From NCBI GenBank assembly GCA_026874595.1, contig CM049318.1:34991956-35055955 (forward strand): a stretch of DNA of 64,000 nt, written 5' to 3'. The position numbers and the translations under genes are program-made. Below the pieces are notes generated by a model. It did no database searches, was not told the DNA's origin, and worked only from the letters and a program-made list of their open reading frames with translations. The DNA is from Sipunculus nudus. Its lineage: Eukaryota; Annelida; Sipuncula; Golfingiida; Sipunculidae. Every line of letters starts with the position of its first letter. Position 1 is the stretch's first letter. Shown piece by piece: positions 57,901-62,675 of the stretch.

Positions 57901-60900
57901 TATTCCTCTATATAGTTCCTATGTACATGACAGATATTAAGTCAGTATTATTTAATTTAAAAAAGTTATGGGCCCAAACATAATGGACTTTGTAAAAAAA
58001 TCAGGAAGATATTTGGTCACTTAAGACCAAAAGTGTTAAAGATAGGGACTTTTTTTCCAGTAATACAACTTTAATTAATCAAAATTTAATTGTATACCAA
58101 AAATTAGATCAAAATTTGTTAAATTTTTTAAATATTGGCAAAAATATAAAATTGGTACCTTAAATTTTGCCCAACTTTGGCCATGGCACGTTTTTTTCCT
58201 GTAAGTACTGTGGATTTAATTTTCACACCATGTATACATAAGGATTTAATCTGTAAAAATCTGAAATTTGAAAATAAAAGCTGCAAAATTAGGCTAGTTA
58301 TTGAATTTTTTGGAGGCTCTTGTTGTATTCCCTTACATTGTCAAGCAGTCCACTTTGATGACTGTAGTTCATTCAGTGCACATCTCTATGCTCCCCAGGC
58401 TGTTGACATATTTTAGATGTCCCCAAAATCTCCTACCATACCAAAAATTGGGTCATTAGGACTTTGTTCGTTCGAGATATTAAGGAAAAAAAACTCTGTT
58501 TTCTATAAAAAAAAGCCATTGTTACACTTCAAGGCTGCCTAATATGAAAACCACTGATCTGTTTTTGATGGTATTTAGTATTCACATTCTTTTATACATT
58601 TTCTATGAACATACCAAAAATTAGGTCAGTATTGGGTATTATTTTGAAGTTATGGGCCAAAACATAATGCATTTTTAAAAAAAAACAGGAAATATATTTA
58701 CTCACCTAACATGAGAATTGCTGAACCTAGAGACTTTTTTTCAGGAATATATTTTTATTTAATCAAGATTCAATTGTTTACCCAAAATTAGATCTGAATT
58801 TTGCAAATTTTTCAAGTTATTAGCATTAATAAAAAATCAATACCTTAAATTTTGTCCAACTTTGGCACTGTTGATTTAATTTTCCCAGCATGTATGCATA
58901 AGGATTTAATCTTTTAAAATCTGAACTTTCAAATGAAATTGATTGGAATGAATAGCTTTTATTGATGTTTTCATACACCATGTCAAGTGTTGTTTACATC
59001 TAGCCCACCTAGTAGTACAGCCTTCACTTGCATTATGTAACCCATCCCAGGCAACTTACCTTGGCCCAGCTTGGCCACTACTAGCAGGCTTCCCCTCTGC
59101 CCTGCACTCATCCCCCCCCCCCAGCTGGTGCATAAACTAGATGAATGTTATAATTTTTCTGTATTTTATTTTATTTTTGGACATGCTACATTTTAGAGTT
59201 TGTATTGCACCACCAGGGTTACAATGATTAAAGTGTACATTTAATTGTGTCCACAAAGTGGTGTATTGCTGTGAAAGTGTGGATGTTCATGAGATAAGTA
59301 ATTCCTTACTTCAGAAGAGTAAAAACTTCACCAGGTGTGAAATTGACTATTAATTCCAGTAATTAATTAAAACTGGGATAGTAATTAGCACAATGATATT
59401 GTTTGTCCCTCATTCAACCAACAGAATGTATACTTTATTTGAAAAGATGTTTTATTTTATAAAATTTACTTTTATTTTATTTTGGTGAATAAATTTAAGC
59501 ATGTCCTGAAAACTCCAATGTGCAAAACTTTTTAATAGTGATTCAAGTAATATTCTTGTAGATGCCATGTTGTGGCATTATTTTCTTTTAAAATCAGTTT
59601 AAACATTTATGATTTAAAAATAATAAAATATATGTGTATGCATATTATGAACCAACGTTTTTTACTCTGTATATATAAAGATTGCAACTTTTGCAACAAT
59701 TCTAATATTTTAACTTATATTTTCAGGTTTTTTAAATAATTTATAAACCTGTAAATAAAAAAATGATTAAGATAAAAACTTCTTAATGGAAAAAGTGGAT
59801 CTGCTTAAAAAAATAGGATTATATATAAACTTAAATGCATTATTCTCTTGAAAGTGAAATAAAGGTATTAGTCCATTCTGTCCACTTGCCTGTCCATCTG
59901 TAAATTTTCGTATGCAACACAGTATCTCAAAACTTTTACTGTTTTTCTTCATGACAGTCTTGTCAGAGTATTAGGTTGCAATCATATATTTAGAACTTTA
60001 CTATAACCATGTAGGAGGGCCCCTTTCCTCTTAGCTTTTCATATTCTTATATAAATGAAAAACATTACAATAGAATATTTCTACATCCACCTTCGTGCTG
60101 CCCTCACTTTTCCCTTCTCCAAACCCCATCCCAAAGTCAGCTTCAGTAAGCAAGAACAAGATGAATCAGATATATTCATACTCTAATATTTTGTATAACT
60201 ATTCGTCCATAGGTACCTATGTACATGCCAGAAATTATGTCAATATTGTGTAATATGTAGACAAAGTGGGCATCACAATAATGTACCTTGTCAAGACTAA
60301 AGAGATATTGTGTCATACAGTCACATATTCATAAATCACTTCATCAGCATAGTTAATCATAACATCATATCTGTCAAATTGAACGCTTGCAGACTACCAT
60401 ACACTTTAGATCCTTCAACAAATAGCCTTATCATCATTCTACTACTGCTTATTACTGCTGTCATTGCATTCATATTTGCTCAAATATATCACAATTTTCA
60501 ACCCCTCCTAAATAAATAAAAAATGAACCACTTTATTCGACTCTATTAATCCATCAGTCAGGTAATTTCAATTATCATTTACTCACATATTACATTACAT
60601 TCCTTTATAATAGCCCAACATGTCCATGATATTCATAAGCTTTATCGACTCGATATAGTATCACAGTGGAGAAACATTTATAGTCCAATCACGATCAGCT
60701 GAGCGCCGTGACCCATGGGTCCCTTGTTTTATAAGTAAACGCATACACTAAAGCCAAGGCAGGGCTAGCACGTAATATGCATGTTAAAACAAGGATGATT
60801 TTTTCATATGGTGCCGTATTTACTGCGTAAAATGTTCACGAGTCCAGTGAATGCGGACGCTGTCAGCTGGCTTGCACACTGACATACACGGAGACTCGCT

Positions 60901-61816
60901 CATGGAACTTCAATTACAAGACAACCAGCAGAGCATTATCATTATAAATATGAAGCGGCCTTTCCTCAGGTGACAATGTTTGCCAAGCTTGTATTTGCCT
61001 TTCTTTGTTTTTTTTATGTGGGGTGGAGGGGGCCGAAGCAAAACATTTAGGAGACTGTAGCAACTATGGGATCATTAAAAGACCATTAAGTGATCATTTA
61101 GAGGTTTTAGAGATCGCTGGCTGCTCACTGATAGATTTTTTTAGAGATCTGGCAATTTTTCATTGCTCAGCGATCGTTTTCTTAATTACTTATTTTTTGG
61201 GGGTGGGGGGGGGGGGGGGGGGGAGGAGGAGGATGGGGGTACATCTACAGAATTCCATTCCGGTTACGATCCACGTGACAGGAGGGATACACACGACTAC
61301 CCAGGCGTCAACCAGGCGCGATGTACCTCACTTGCGGGCCCTGGGTGAACTACATCGAGGAACCCAGAAAAAGGGCACTTGTTTGCCCGCAGAGCGCTTA
61401 CCCTGGGTAAGGATCGACCATGAAAAATCGGCCCCGGCTGGGATTCGAACTCACGACCTCTCGTTTTTGAGTTTTGTGTTCTACCTACAGTCCACAAAAG
61501 CCGCTCAACGATCTCTGAACAATCGATGCTCCTGTTTAAAGGGGATTTTAAATAAGACACTGTGGCACCTGGTCTGTTTACGTCACGAAATCTAACTCCC
61601 TATACTTCATAAAGTTATGTTACCTTCAGTTACAGAATATTTCAGGATTAAATGCTGCTTTTACCCTGCTCGGTCCCAAAGGTGTGATCGATCGGTGGTT
61701 TGACCATATGACCTCCAGGGAGCGCTTCGTTGCCACTGGTCCGCACAAATCTTGCCAGAGGGAAATCTTGAAGGCAGTCTTCATCTTCAAACGTGCATTC
61801 TAATAAACCTGTGAAG

Positions 61817-61883
<67 letters not shown>

Positions 61884-62675
61884 GACAAGTGGACACAATT
61901 TCTGTACGCTTTGTTGAGAATATTCTTTTGTTAATGTTAATAATGGCCAGTTTCTGGCTATGCACAACATGCATGAAAGTGTCTGATAGCCGGATTATGG
62001 ACCAGGTTAATAATAAAGCTCTGCTGTTCATCCTAGAGGTTCAATACATGCTTTGCATACAAAAACTGAAATCCGTAAGTTATTTTGTTTCTCAATATAT
62101 AAAAAAGTAGTCACAGCAGTAAGTGAAGATAATTATTAGGGTGTAATCTCATTGTACCATGCACATATTTTTACTGGTGAATTTTGAATGCCCTGGAGCA
62201 GTCATATATCAGTATATAATAAAGTCCAGATACAGAATAAGATAAGACTTACTAGACTTCAGTTCAAGGTTGTCCGGAAGGTCCTCATCGACTATAAGAT
62301 AAAATAAATCTTTTTAAGCAATTATCTTTATTAATTAATTATCGTTTAGTGTTTTCTCGTGTTTAAATAAAAAAAAAAAACTTGTGTATAACGGTATCTG
62401 ATGTCCGAATATATCTAGCTCCCATGTGTTTGTGTGTGTTAGTGTATATGATCTCCTGAAATACACTGAGAGAAAAACTCAAAACCGTCTAAATATTTAT
62501 TAAAAAAAGAAAGAAAAAGAAATGAAAACAATTTCCAAATAAATTAAAAATAATTACAGCTGATATTTCTGCTATAAATATAAGCATGAAATCATTCGAA
62601 ACTAAACCTTTCGAAACTAACCTTCGTAGTCCTCTTCCATGTTTTCTGCCAGATGTTTTGCAATTCTCCGAACAA
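21652..62675 (-). CDS. MAM / thrombospondin type-1 repeat extracellular protein, 5' partial
   Basis: Join on the minus strand: 62675-62622, 62291-62253, 61808-61665, 53341-53141, 50984-50823, 49570-49421, 47685-47521, 46520-46320, 35368-35219, 34226-34071, 32797-32651, 32228-32085, 31579-31439, 29239-29108, 28756-28598, 26959-26774, 26318-26169, 25135-25085, 24204-24058, 23485-23342, 22737-22597, 21671-21652. Every internal exon is phase 1 at both ends. About 994 residues: acidic linker, MAM1, TSP1, MAM2, five TSP1, MAM3, Ser/Thr/Pro linker, three TSP1, stop. Each MAM domain uses three exons; each TSP1 uses one. TSP1 domains carry WxxW and CSxxC(G) motifs, which in this family are C-mannosylated and O-fucosylated. 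The protein should be secreted or in matrix: no membrane segment or GPI tail is seen. The signal-peptide exon, and perhaps more modules, lie right of the window. The exact ortholog is not recognised. Confidence 0.82.
21672..22596. other. Intron before terminal exon
   Basis: AT-rich with no gene or clear repeat family recognised. Predicted last intron of the MAM/TSP1 gene. Confidence 0.55.
22597..22737 (-). CDS. TSP1 domain 9 exon
   Basis: The acceptor is TTGTTAG, the donor TGCG then GTAGGT; 141 nt, phase 1-1. It encodes [18 protein letters not shown], then RIRRRRC, and ends CNIADC. There are tandem W residues (WDTWGDW), CSKSCGRG and six Cys in TSP1 spacing. The longest open frame over these bases is a different, meaningless frame. 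Confidence 0.87.
22738..23341. other. Intron with TC/AT compound microsatellite
   Basis: Contains (TC)n at 23013-23041 running directly into (AT)n at 23044-23093. Nothing else recognised. Confidence 0.7.
23013..23093. repeat. Compound (TC)n(AT)n microsatellite
   Basis: About 29 bases of TC directly followed by about 50 bases of AT, within an intron of the MAM/TSP1 gene. Confidence 0.95.
23342..23485 (-). CDS. TSP1 domain 8 exon
   Basis: The acceptor is GTCTCTTCAG, the donor TAAAG then GTAAAA; 144 nt, phase 1-1. It reads [18 protein letters not shown], then [10 protein letters not shown] and ends CSQNVC. Double WxxW motif; the glycine after CSASC is replaced by Asp (CSASCDGG), which should still allow the fold. 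Confidence 0.87.
23486..24057. other. Intron with (TC)n tract
   Basis: Holds (TC)n at 24000-24029, about 28 nt after the splice donor of the preceding exon when read on the minus strand, where it appears as (GA)n. No coding sequence. Confidence 0.7.
24058..24204 (-). CDS. TSP1 domain 7 exon
   Basis: The acceptor is TTTTGACAG, the donor TTACG then GTAAAT; 147 nt, phase 1-1. It encodes [19 protein letters not shown], then RRSRGC and CPAQTAC. CSTTCG fits the O-fucosylation consensus; WDDWNSW gives two overlapping C-mannosylation sites. Confidence 0.88.
24318..24663. mobile_element. Foldback MITE F1, copy 1
   Basis: The left arm CAGTCGTCCCAGATCTCC, then GTAACCGCTGTT, AGCAAGATT, TGGGTTTCA and GGCACAGAGCAAAA, is mirrored on the right as TTTTTTGCTCTGTGCC, TGAGACCCAG, AATCTTGCT, AACAGCGGTTAC and GAGATCTGGGACGACTG. 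Arms are about 95 bp around a roughly 130-bp core. The same TIR family occurs at 52670-52985. No transposase. Confidence 0.75.
24697..24796. repeat. Two-copy ~51-bp tandem repeat
   Basis: ATTCATATA(C/T)AGAAAATGTC followed by TTATTCGCATGAATGATTAC occurs twice in direct tandem, almost identical. Local duplication within an intron. Confidence 0.85.
25085..25135 (-). CDS. Short Ser/Thr/Pro linker exon
   Basis: A T-rich tract ending in TTATTTCTAG precedes it and GCAG then GTACTT follows. It is 51 nt, phase 1-1, reading [16 protein letters not shown]. It would insert a mucin-like linker between MAM3 and TSP1 domain 7. Phase, length divisible by three and the strong acceptor support it. It has no domain content to prove it and may be alternatively spliced. 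Confidence 0.6.
25136..26168. other. Intron with long AT tract
   Basis: Contains (AT)n at 25788-25846. No exon recognised on the minus strand. Confidence 0.65.
26169..26318 (-). CDS. MAM3 domain, third exon
   Basis: The acceptor follows TTAAATAAG, the donor TGCC then GTGAGT; 150 nt, phase 1-1. It reads [14 protein letters not shown], then [24 protein letters not shown] and DNC. The (G)D(I/M)A(I)DDV strand and the closing Cys are the conserved end of a MAM domain. Length equals that of MAM2 exon 3 (150 nt). Confidence 0.88.
26319..26773. other. Short intron
   Basis: AT-rich; no repeat family or exon recognised. Confidence 0.6.
26774..26959 (-). CDS. MAM3 domain, second exon
   Basis: The acceptor is ACGTGACAG, the donor AAACAG then GTAGGT; 186 nt, phase 1-1. 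It reads [20 protein letters not shown], then [20 protein letters not shown] and [16 protein letters not shown]-x-GxxMGTLSV is the diagnostic core of MAM domains. Confidence 0.92.
27345..28020. repeat. ~61-bp minisatellite with 123-bp dimer
   Basis: Units like GGTACGCCAGATAAAGTGTG, TTATACGCCACATAAGGACT, TTAAGTAAGTCACATCAGGA repeat. Two alternating variants (one with CGGCTAATAAGGTATGATAT) form a 123-bp dimer repeated from about 27435 to 27680. The array resumes at 28525 on the other side of the MITE. Confidence 0.9.
28025..28520. mobile_element. 496-bp MITE flanked by TTAA
   Basis: Left end TTAA-AGGGGCCCAATCA, right end TGATTATGCCCCT-TTAA: about 13-bp terminal inverted repeats with a TTAA on each side (28021-28024, 28521-28524). 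Adjacent minisatellite units read GACTTTAAGTAAGTCACATC with a single TTAA, so the empty site is visible in the same array. Internally, CTTGTTATGGTAAACAG pairs with CTGTGTTTACC and CCATAACAAG. No ORF. TTAA targeting is characteristic of piggyBac-type transposases, but the terminus is not a typical piggyBac CCC start. Confidence 0.8.
28598..28756 (-). CDS. MAM3 domain, first exon
   Basis: The acceptor is CTGCTGTAG, the donor AAACAG then GTAAGTGTGTGTG; 159 nt, phase 1-1. It reads [18 protein letters not shown], then [11 protein letters not shown] and [13 protein letters not shown]. CxFE-x-C, WxW and DHT match the MAM N-terminus. A GT repeat starts within the donor. Confidence 0.9.
28757..29107. 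other. Short intron
   Basis: AT-rich; nothing recognised. Confidence 0.6.
29108..29239 (-). CDS. TSP1 domain 6 exon
   Basis: The acceptor is AATTATTTCAG, the donor GGCG then GTAAGC; 132 nt, phase 1-1. It reads [15 protein letters not shown], then RSRVRQC and CVQRACG. CSVTCG is a full O-fucosylation consensus, WGTW a C-mannosylation consensus. Another, noncoding frame is open over the same bases. Confidence 0.88.
29240..31438. other. Intron with AT tract and small foldback
   Basis: Holds AT-rich tracts at 29619-29690, poly-C near 29861 and poly-G near 30247, a foldback element (30541-30716), an AT tract near 30942 and poly-G near 31293. No exon. Confidence 0.65.
30541..30716. mobile_element. 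Small foldback/MITE-like inverted repeat
   Basis: The left arm GGTGTTTCCATGTGTCCG plus GCGTATATGCTTATATGTG is mirrored by CGCATATACGCATATAAAGG and CACATGGAAACACACC on the right. Arms are about 40 bp with a core near 95 bp. No clear target duplication was found. Confidence 0.55.
31439..31579 (-). CDS. TSP1 domain 5 exon
   Basis: The acceptor is CCGTGAACAG, the donor GGCC then GTAAGT; 141 nt, phase 1-1. It reads [17 protein letters not shown], then [12 protein letters not shown] and [16 protein letters not shown] deviates from CSxTCG, so O-fucosylation is less likely here. Confidence 0.86.
31580..32084. other. Short intron
   Basis: AT-rich, nothing recognised. Confidence 0.6.
32085..32228 (-). 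CDS. TSP1 domain 4 exon
   Basis: The acceptor follows TTTTTTCGCGAAG, the donor CACAG then GTAAGC; 144 nt, phase 1-1. It reads [19 protein letters not shown], then [12 protein letters not shown] and [14 protein letters not shown] has Lys in the usual Ser/Thr position, so only WNDW looks modifiable. Six Cys are present. Confidence 0.88.
32229..32650. other. Short intron
   Basis: No exon or repeat family recognised. Confidence 0.6.
32651..32797 (-). CDS. TSP1 domain 3 exon
   Basis: The acceptor is AATACACAG, the donor CCAG then GTAGGT; 147 nt, phase 1-1. It reads [20 protein letters not shown], then RTRERDC and CYGGPCPG. It has both WSSW and CSSTCG consensus sites. An alternative acceptor AG lies two bases in but would break the phase. 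Confidence 0.9.
32798..34070. other. Intron
   Basis: No exon recognised. Includes alternating AT patches near 33655-33690 and poly-C at 33896-33908. Confidence 0.65.
34071..34226 (-). CDS. TSP1 domain 2 exon
   Basis: The acceptor is TCACTATCAG, the donor GTCCAG then GTATAC; 156 nt, phase 1-1. It reads [20 protein letters not shown], then [11 protein letters not shown] and CHEQPCPG. It opens the run of five consecutive TSP1 exons that follows MAM2. Confidence 0.9.
34690..35045 (+). repeat. Interspersed repeat R1, copy 4
   Basis: Carries GTGTGTGTTTGTTCACAACA, TTTCAGGGCATATTGGGAAT, GTTATCCGGATCCAG, GGGCCGAACAAGTG and the terminal GGAGGCCTGCATT / AATGCATATTT. Longer than the other copies because of an internal duplication around the GAACATGGGAATT / GAACGTGGGAGTT block. 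Confidence 0.65.
35141..35202. repeat. Compound (AT)n(GT)n microsatellite by a splice donor
   Basis: About 26 bases of AT followed by about 36 bases of GT. In the transcript sense it is (AC)n then (AT)n, beginning about 15 nt after the 5' splice site of MAM2 exon 3. Confidence 0.95.
35219..35368 (-). CDS. MAM2 domain, third exon
   Basis: The acceptor follows AATTATGTAAG, the donor TTGCG then GTGAGA; 150 nt, phase 1-1. It reads [17 protein letters not shown], then [12 protein letters not shown] and [23 protein letters not shown] and the final Cys complete the MAM domain begun by the exons at 47521-47685 and 46320-46520. About 11 kb of intron, mostly transposon, separates it from its second exon. 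Confidence 0.88.
35526..35592. repeat. (TAA)n microsatellite
   Basis: About 22 uninterrupted trinucleotide units in the intron just upstream (minus sense) of MAM2 exon 3. Confidence 0.95.
37083..37144. repeat. (GA)n microsatellite
   Basis: About 60 bases of GA followed by a G-rich patch. It lies just left of the hAT-like insertion and corresponds to the (GA)n tract at 48918-48955 in the paralogous segment B. Confidence 0.95.
37184..37191. repeat. 8-bp target-site duplication, left
   Basis: ATACATAT immediately before the terminal CAGAGCCCTG of the hAT-like element. The identical 8-mer follows its other end at 45497-45504. Confidence 0.85.
37880..40138. repeat. Tandem array of ~340-bp units inside E1
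   Basis: Units begin with AACAGGGCACAAAT near 37880, 38218, 38566, 38905, 39238, 39580 and 39908. Each holds GACCTGGAATCTTC, ATCCAGGGAGGT, GAAATTAGGTCTCTGTTACC, CAGAATAATGCAAAATTTGA and GCAGACTGGTGGCGCCACC. The last unit is cut by the LINE and resumes at about 44352. Confidence 0.92.
40424..42440 (-). pseudogene. LINE ORF2 remnant: reverse transcriptase
   Basis: Successive pieces read WNLWRDEF and [11 protein letters not shown] (the region after the endonuclease), [60 protein letters not shown] and C-terminal IDYSLTVWG with [14 protein letters not shown] codons interrupt near 42290 and 41793 and a frameshift lies near 41130. The FADD-type catalytic motif (YADD) is intact but the enzyme cannot be made. 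Confidence 0.88.
42439..42660 (-). pseudogene. LINE ORF1 remnant: SGNH/GDSL esterase
   Basis: VLGDSMTKI carries the GDS block and [10 protein letters not shown] the GxN block of SGNH hydrolases, as found in ORF1 of CR1/L2 LINEs. The sequence runs directly into the ORF2 segment that normally follows the endonuclease. Confidence 0.7.
42781..43377 (-). pseudogene. LINE ORF1 remnant: PHD finger region
   Basis: [25 protein letters not shown] and WTCITC show the Cys4-His-Cys3 spacing of a PHD finger, followed by a coiled region ([19 protein letters not shown]). The frame is shifted from the upstream ORF1 part at an A-rich run near 43350. Confidence 0.8.
43334..44017 (-). pseudogene. LINE ORF1 remnant: N-terminal part
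   Basis: Starts [19 protein letters not shown] and runs 227 residues. Low in recognisable domains; it includes a duplicated HAELNDN-x-HCSP block. It leads by frameshift into the PHD region. Confidence 0.7.
45497..45504. repeat. 8-bp target-site duplication, right
   Basis: ATACATAT directly after the right terminus GGGCTCTA of the hAT-like element, identical to 37184-37191. Confidence 0.85.
46055..46162 (-). pseudogene. Decayed or alternative MAM third exon
   Basis: Acceptor CGACCAG, donor GCTACAG then GTACAC; 108 nt, phase 1-1. It reads [19 protein letters not shown] then [14 protein letters not shown]. It lies where MAM2 exon 3 is expected, but lacks the GDIALDDI strand and closing Cys. 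If read through the donor, it gives [10 protein letters not shown] and stops near 46020. It is either a relic of a duplicated MAM exon or an alternative exon that disrupts or truncates MAM2. The canonical exon is at 35219-35368. Confidence 0.55.
46320..46520 (-). CDS. MAM2 domain, second exon
   Basis: The acceptor is GTATTATTACAG, the donor ACGG then GTAGGT; 201 nt, phase 1-1, the same length as MAM1 exon 2. It reads [19 protein letters not shown], then [19 protein letters not shown] and [14 protein letters not shown]-x-G-x-x-xGSL is the MAM core. Confidence 0.92.
46521..47520. other. Intron with purine-pyrimidine foldback
   Basis: 46545-46885 holds an imperfect foldback rich in GCATACG / CGTATGC words. 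The rest shows nothing recognised. Confidence 0.6.
46545..46885. repeat. Alternating purine-pyrimidine foldback region
   Basis: TATGCGTATATATAG, GCGTATGCAAATATAG on the left and ACGTACGCGCATACGCATAC, AAACGTATACTGCATACGC on the right. Strongly alternating R-Y with imperfect inverted symmetry and a GACGTCA (CRE-like) site near 46692. Possibly a small foldback element. Confidence 0.45.
47521..47685 (-). CDS. MAM2 domain, first exon
   Basis: The acceptor is TTGTTTCAG, the donor ACACTG then GTAAGT; 165 nt, phase 1-1. It reads [18 protein letters not shown], then [15 protein letters not shown] and [17 protein letters not shown]-x-x-C, FTW and DHT are the MAM N-terminal marks. Confidence 0.9.
47686..49420. 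other. Intron with AT/GA tracts and segment B
   Basis: Contains short AT repeats (48155-48180, 48283-48301), a 99-codon plus-strand open frame near 48395-48694 of no recognised identity, and paralogous segment B (48830-49230). Confidence 0.65.
48830..49230. repeat. Paralogous intron segment B
   Basis: GGCATATATGA before a GA tract, ATAAACAGATACACAG, CAGGAATGAAATGCATATCT, and TATAGTC..TTTCC..AACGTCTCTTTTACACAGTC with CACGAAACAAT match segment A in order. The part corresponding to segment A's 45600-46200, including the decayed MAM exon, is absent. It preserves the equivalent of the uninterrupted hAT target. Confidence 0.7.
49421..49570 (-). CDS. TSP1 domain 1 exon
   Basis: The acceptor is CACATTACAG, the donor TGTGTG then GTAAGT; 150 nt, phase 1-1. 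It reads [19 protein letters not shown], then [14 protein letters not shown] and [13 protein letters not shown] and CSVTCG are full modification consensus sites. Sits between MAM1 and MAM2. Confidence 0.9.
49571..50822. other. Intron
   Basis: Contains a poly-A run near 50559-50579. No exon recognised. Confidence 0.65.
50823..50984 (-). CDS. MAM1 domain, third exon
   Basis: The acceptor is TTATGTTTCAG. The chosen donor is ACTCTA then GTTGGT: weak, but the only nearby GT that keeps phase 1. 162 nt. It reads [17 protein letters not shown], then [19 protein letters not shown] and [20 protein letters not shown] and GSC complete the domain. Confidence 0.82.
51045..52310 (-). mobile_element. 5'-truncated LINE fragment
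   Basis: The minus strand reads [31 protein letters not shown], then, after a short gap with a frame change, [31 protein letters not shown] and [11 protein letters not shown], ending in a (TAAA)n-type tail near 51050. These are the catalytic YADD palm and C-terminal part of a Jockey/CR1-type RT, a different lineage from the element at 40139. The 5' truncation is typical of failed target-primed reverse transcription. Confidence 0.85.
52670..52985. mobile_element. Foldback MITE F1, copy 2
   Basis: Left arm AAGTGGCGGTTTACATCGCA, GTTTGAACCGCTGC, TTGGGTCTCAACAACAAGGC; right arm mirrored as GATGAGACCCGGAG, GCAACGGTTAAACC and TGCAATGTATAGCCACTGTG. Both arms resemble those of copy 1 at 24318-24663, with a different core. 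Confidence 0.7.
53141..53341 (-). CDS. MAM1 domain, second exon
   Basis: The acceptor is GATTACCAG, the donor TTATTG then GTGAGT; 201 nt, phase 1-1. It reads [18 protein letters not shown], then [20 protein letters not shown] and [16 protein letters not shown]-x-D-x-x-x-GAL is the MAM core; the usual WYHM is replaced by WVYN. Confidence 0.9.
53437..53780 (-). mobile_element. pogo/Tigger-like transposon relic
   Basis: A TA plus CAGTAGAACGCCTGTATTAC terminus at 53437, and on the minus strand a short decayed open frame: [13 protein letters not shown], then after a frame change [18 protein letters not shown] and [19 protein letters not shown]-x-RQLA-x-x-YGV-x-x-x-x-V-x-NILKRK is the N-terminal helix-turn-helix of pogo/Tigger transposases. 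The catalytic part and the other terminus are missing. Confidence 0.65.
54464..54613. repeat. Near-perfect palindrome, 74-bp arms, no spacer
   Basis: The left arm runs CACAGGCTCTCGTTTCCAGC to GGCGATATACCGATTA and the right arm is its near-exact complement. The only differences are an A-run length change and one base near the outer end. An 11-bp direct repeat, GTGTACAGGAC, flanks it (453-463 and 611-621 of the 54-kb block). Confidence 0.92.
55201..57617. repeat. 806-bp tandem triplication
   Basis: Three copies start with TTGCTACTTATATCCC at 55201, 56006 and 56812 and differ at only a handful of positions. Each ends with the head of the E element (TTTTTAGCTCAGCTGACT) and CCGTCCGT tract; the third copy runs on into the full E2 element. 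Copies 2 and 3 hold an identical 103-codon plus-strand open frame (56103-56414, 56910-57221); copy 1 has lost one G there (CTTTGCAG for CTTTGGCAG), shifting the frame. Confidence 0.95.
57543..60732. mobile_element. Noncoding element E2 (GCTCAGCTGACT family)
   Basis: Head TTTTAGCTCAGCTGACT, hairpin partner AAGTCATCTGAGCTATAG, CCGTCCGT tract (57587-57682). Tail GATCAGCTGAGCG, then TGACCCATGGGTCCCTTG. Inside, a ~690-bp unit (AATCTCCTACCAT, CCAAAAATTGGGTCA, GAGATATTAAGGAAAA) recurs at about 57735 and 58423. It shares head and tail with E1 but has a different internal tandem unit. No coding sequence. Confidence 0.7.
57587..57682. repeat. (TCCG/TCTG)n tract
   Basis: About 95 bases of CCGT with CTGT variants, just inside the head of E2. 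Its three open frames are all low complexity and not genes. Confidence 0.9.
61198..61222. repeat. Poly-G tract
   Basis: About 25 bases, nearly all G, at the left border of the SINE-like sequence. Confidence 0.9.
61225..61485 (-). mobile_element. tRNA-like SINE candidate
   Basis: On the minus strand GGTCGTGAGTTCGAATCCCA resembles a tRNA T-arm/box B, followed by about 230 bases of unique-looking body. Box A is unclear, and a normal tRNA fold was not found, so this is a SINE-type relic rather than a tRNA gene. Confidence 0.45.
61665..61808 (-). CDS. MAM1 domain, first exon
   Basis: The acceptor is TTCTTCACAG, the donor GCAGG then GTAAAA; 144 nt, phase 1-1. It reads [20 protein letters not shown], then [25 protein letters not shown] and DHT mark the MAM N-terminus. 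A long AT tract lies only 12-70 nt upstream of the acceptor. Confidence 0.9.
61809..62252. other. Short intron with AT tract at the 3' splice site
   Basis: (AT)n at 61823-61880 falls in the branch-point/polypyrimidine region of the MAM1 acceptor. Nothing else recognised. Confidence 0.75.
61823..61880. repeat. (AT)n microsatellite
   Basis: About 58 bases of uninterrupted AT, 12 nt from the MAM1 3' splice site. Confidence 0.95.
62253..62291 (-). CDS. Acidic linker exon 2
   Basis: Acceptor ATCTTATAG, donor TCTA then GTAAGT; 39 nt, phase 1-1. It reads [13 protein letters not shown] and joins in frame to the MAM1 exon. Short but with good splice sites, the right phase and an acidic composition continuing the previous exon. 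Confidence 0.68.
62622..62675 (-). CDS. Acidic linker exon 1
   Basis: Acceptor TTTTCTTACAG, donor CGAAG then GTTAGT; 54 nt, phase 1-1. It reads [17 protein letters not shown]. The most 5' exon recognised; since it begins in phase 1 a further exon must lie upstream, probably beyond the right edge. Confidence 0.65.

Larger units (their letters stand above)
53342..61664. other. 8.3-kb intron of repeats
   Basis: Contains a pogo-like relic (53437-53780), poly-C near 54091, a palindrome (54464-54613), an 806-bp tandem triplication (55201-57617), element E2 (57543-60732), a poly-G run (61198-61222) and a tRNA-like SINE candidate (61225-61485). 54614-55200 shows nothing recognised. No exon of the host gene. 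Confidence 0.75.
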
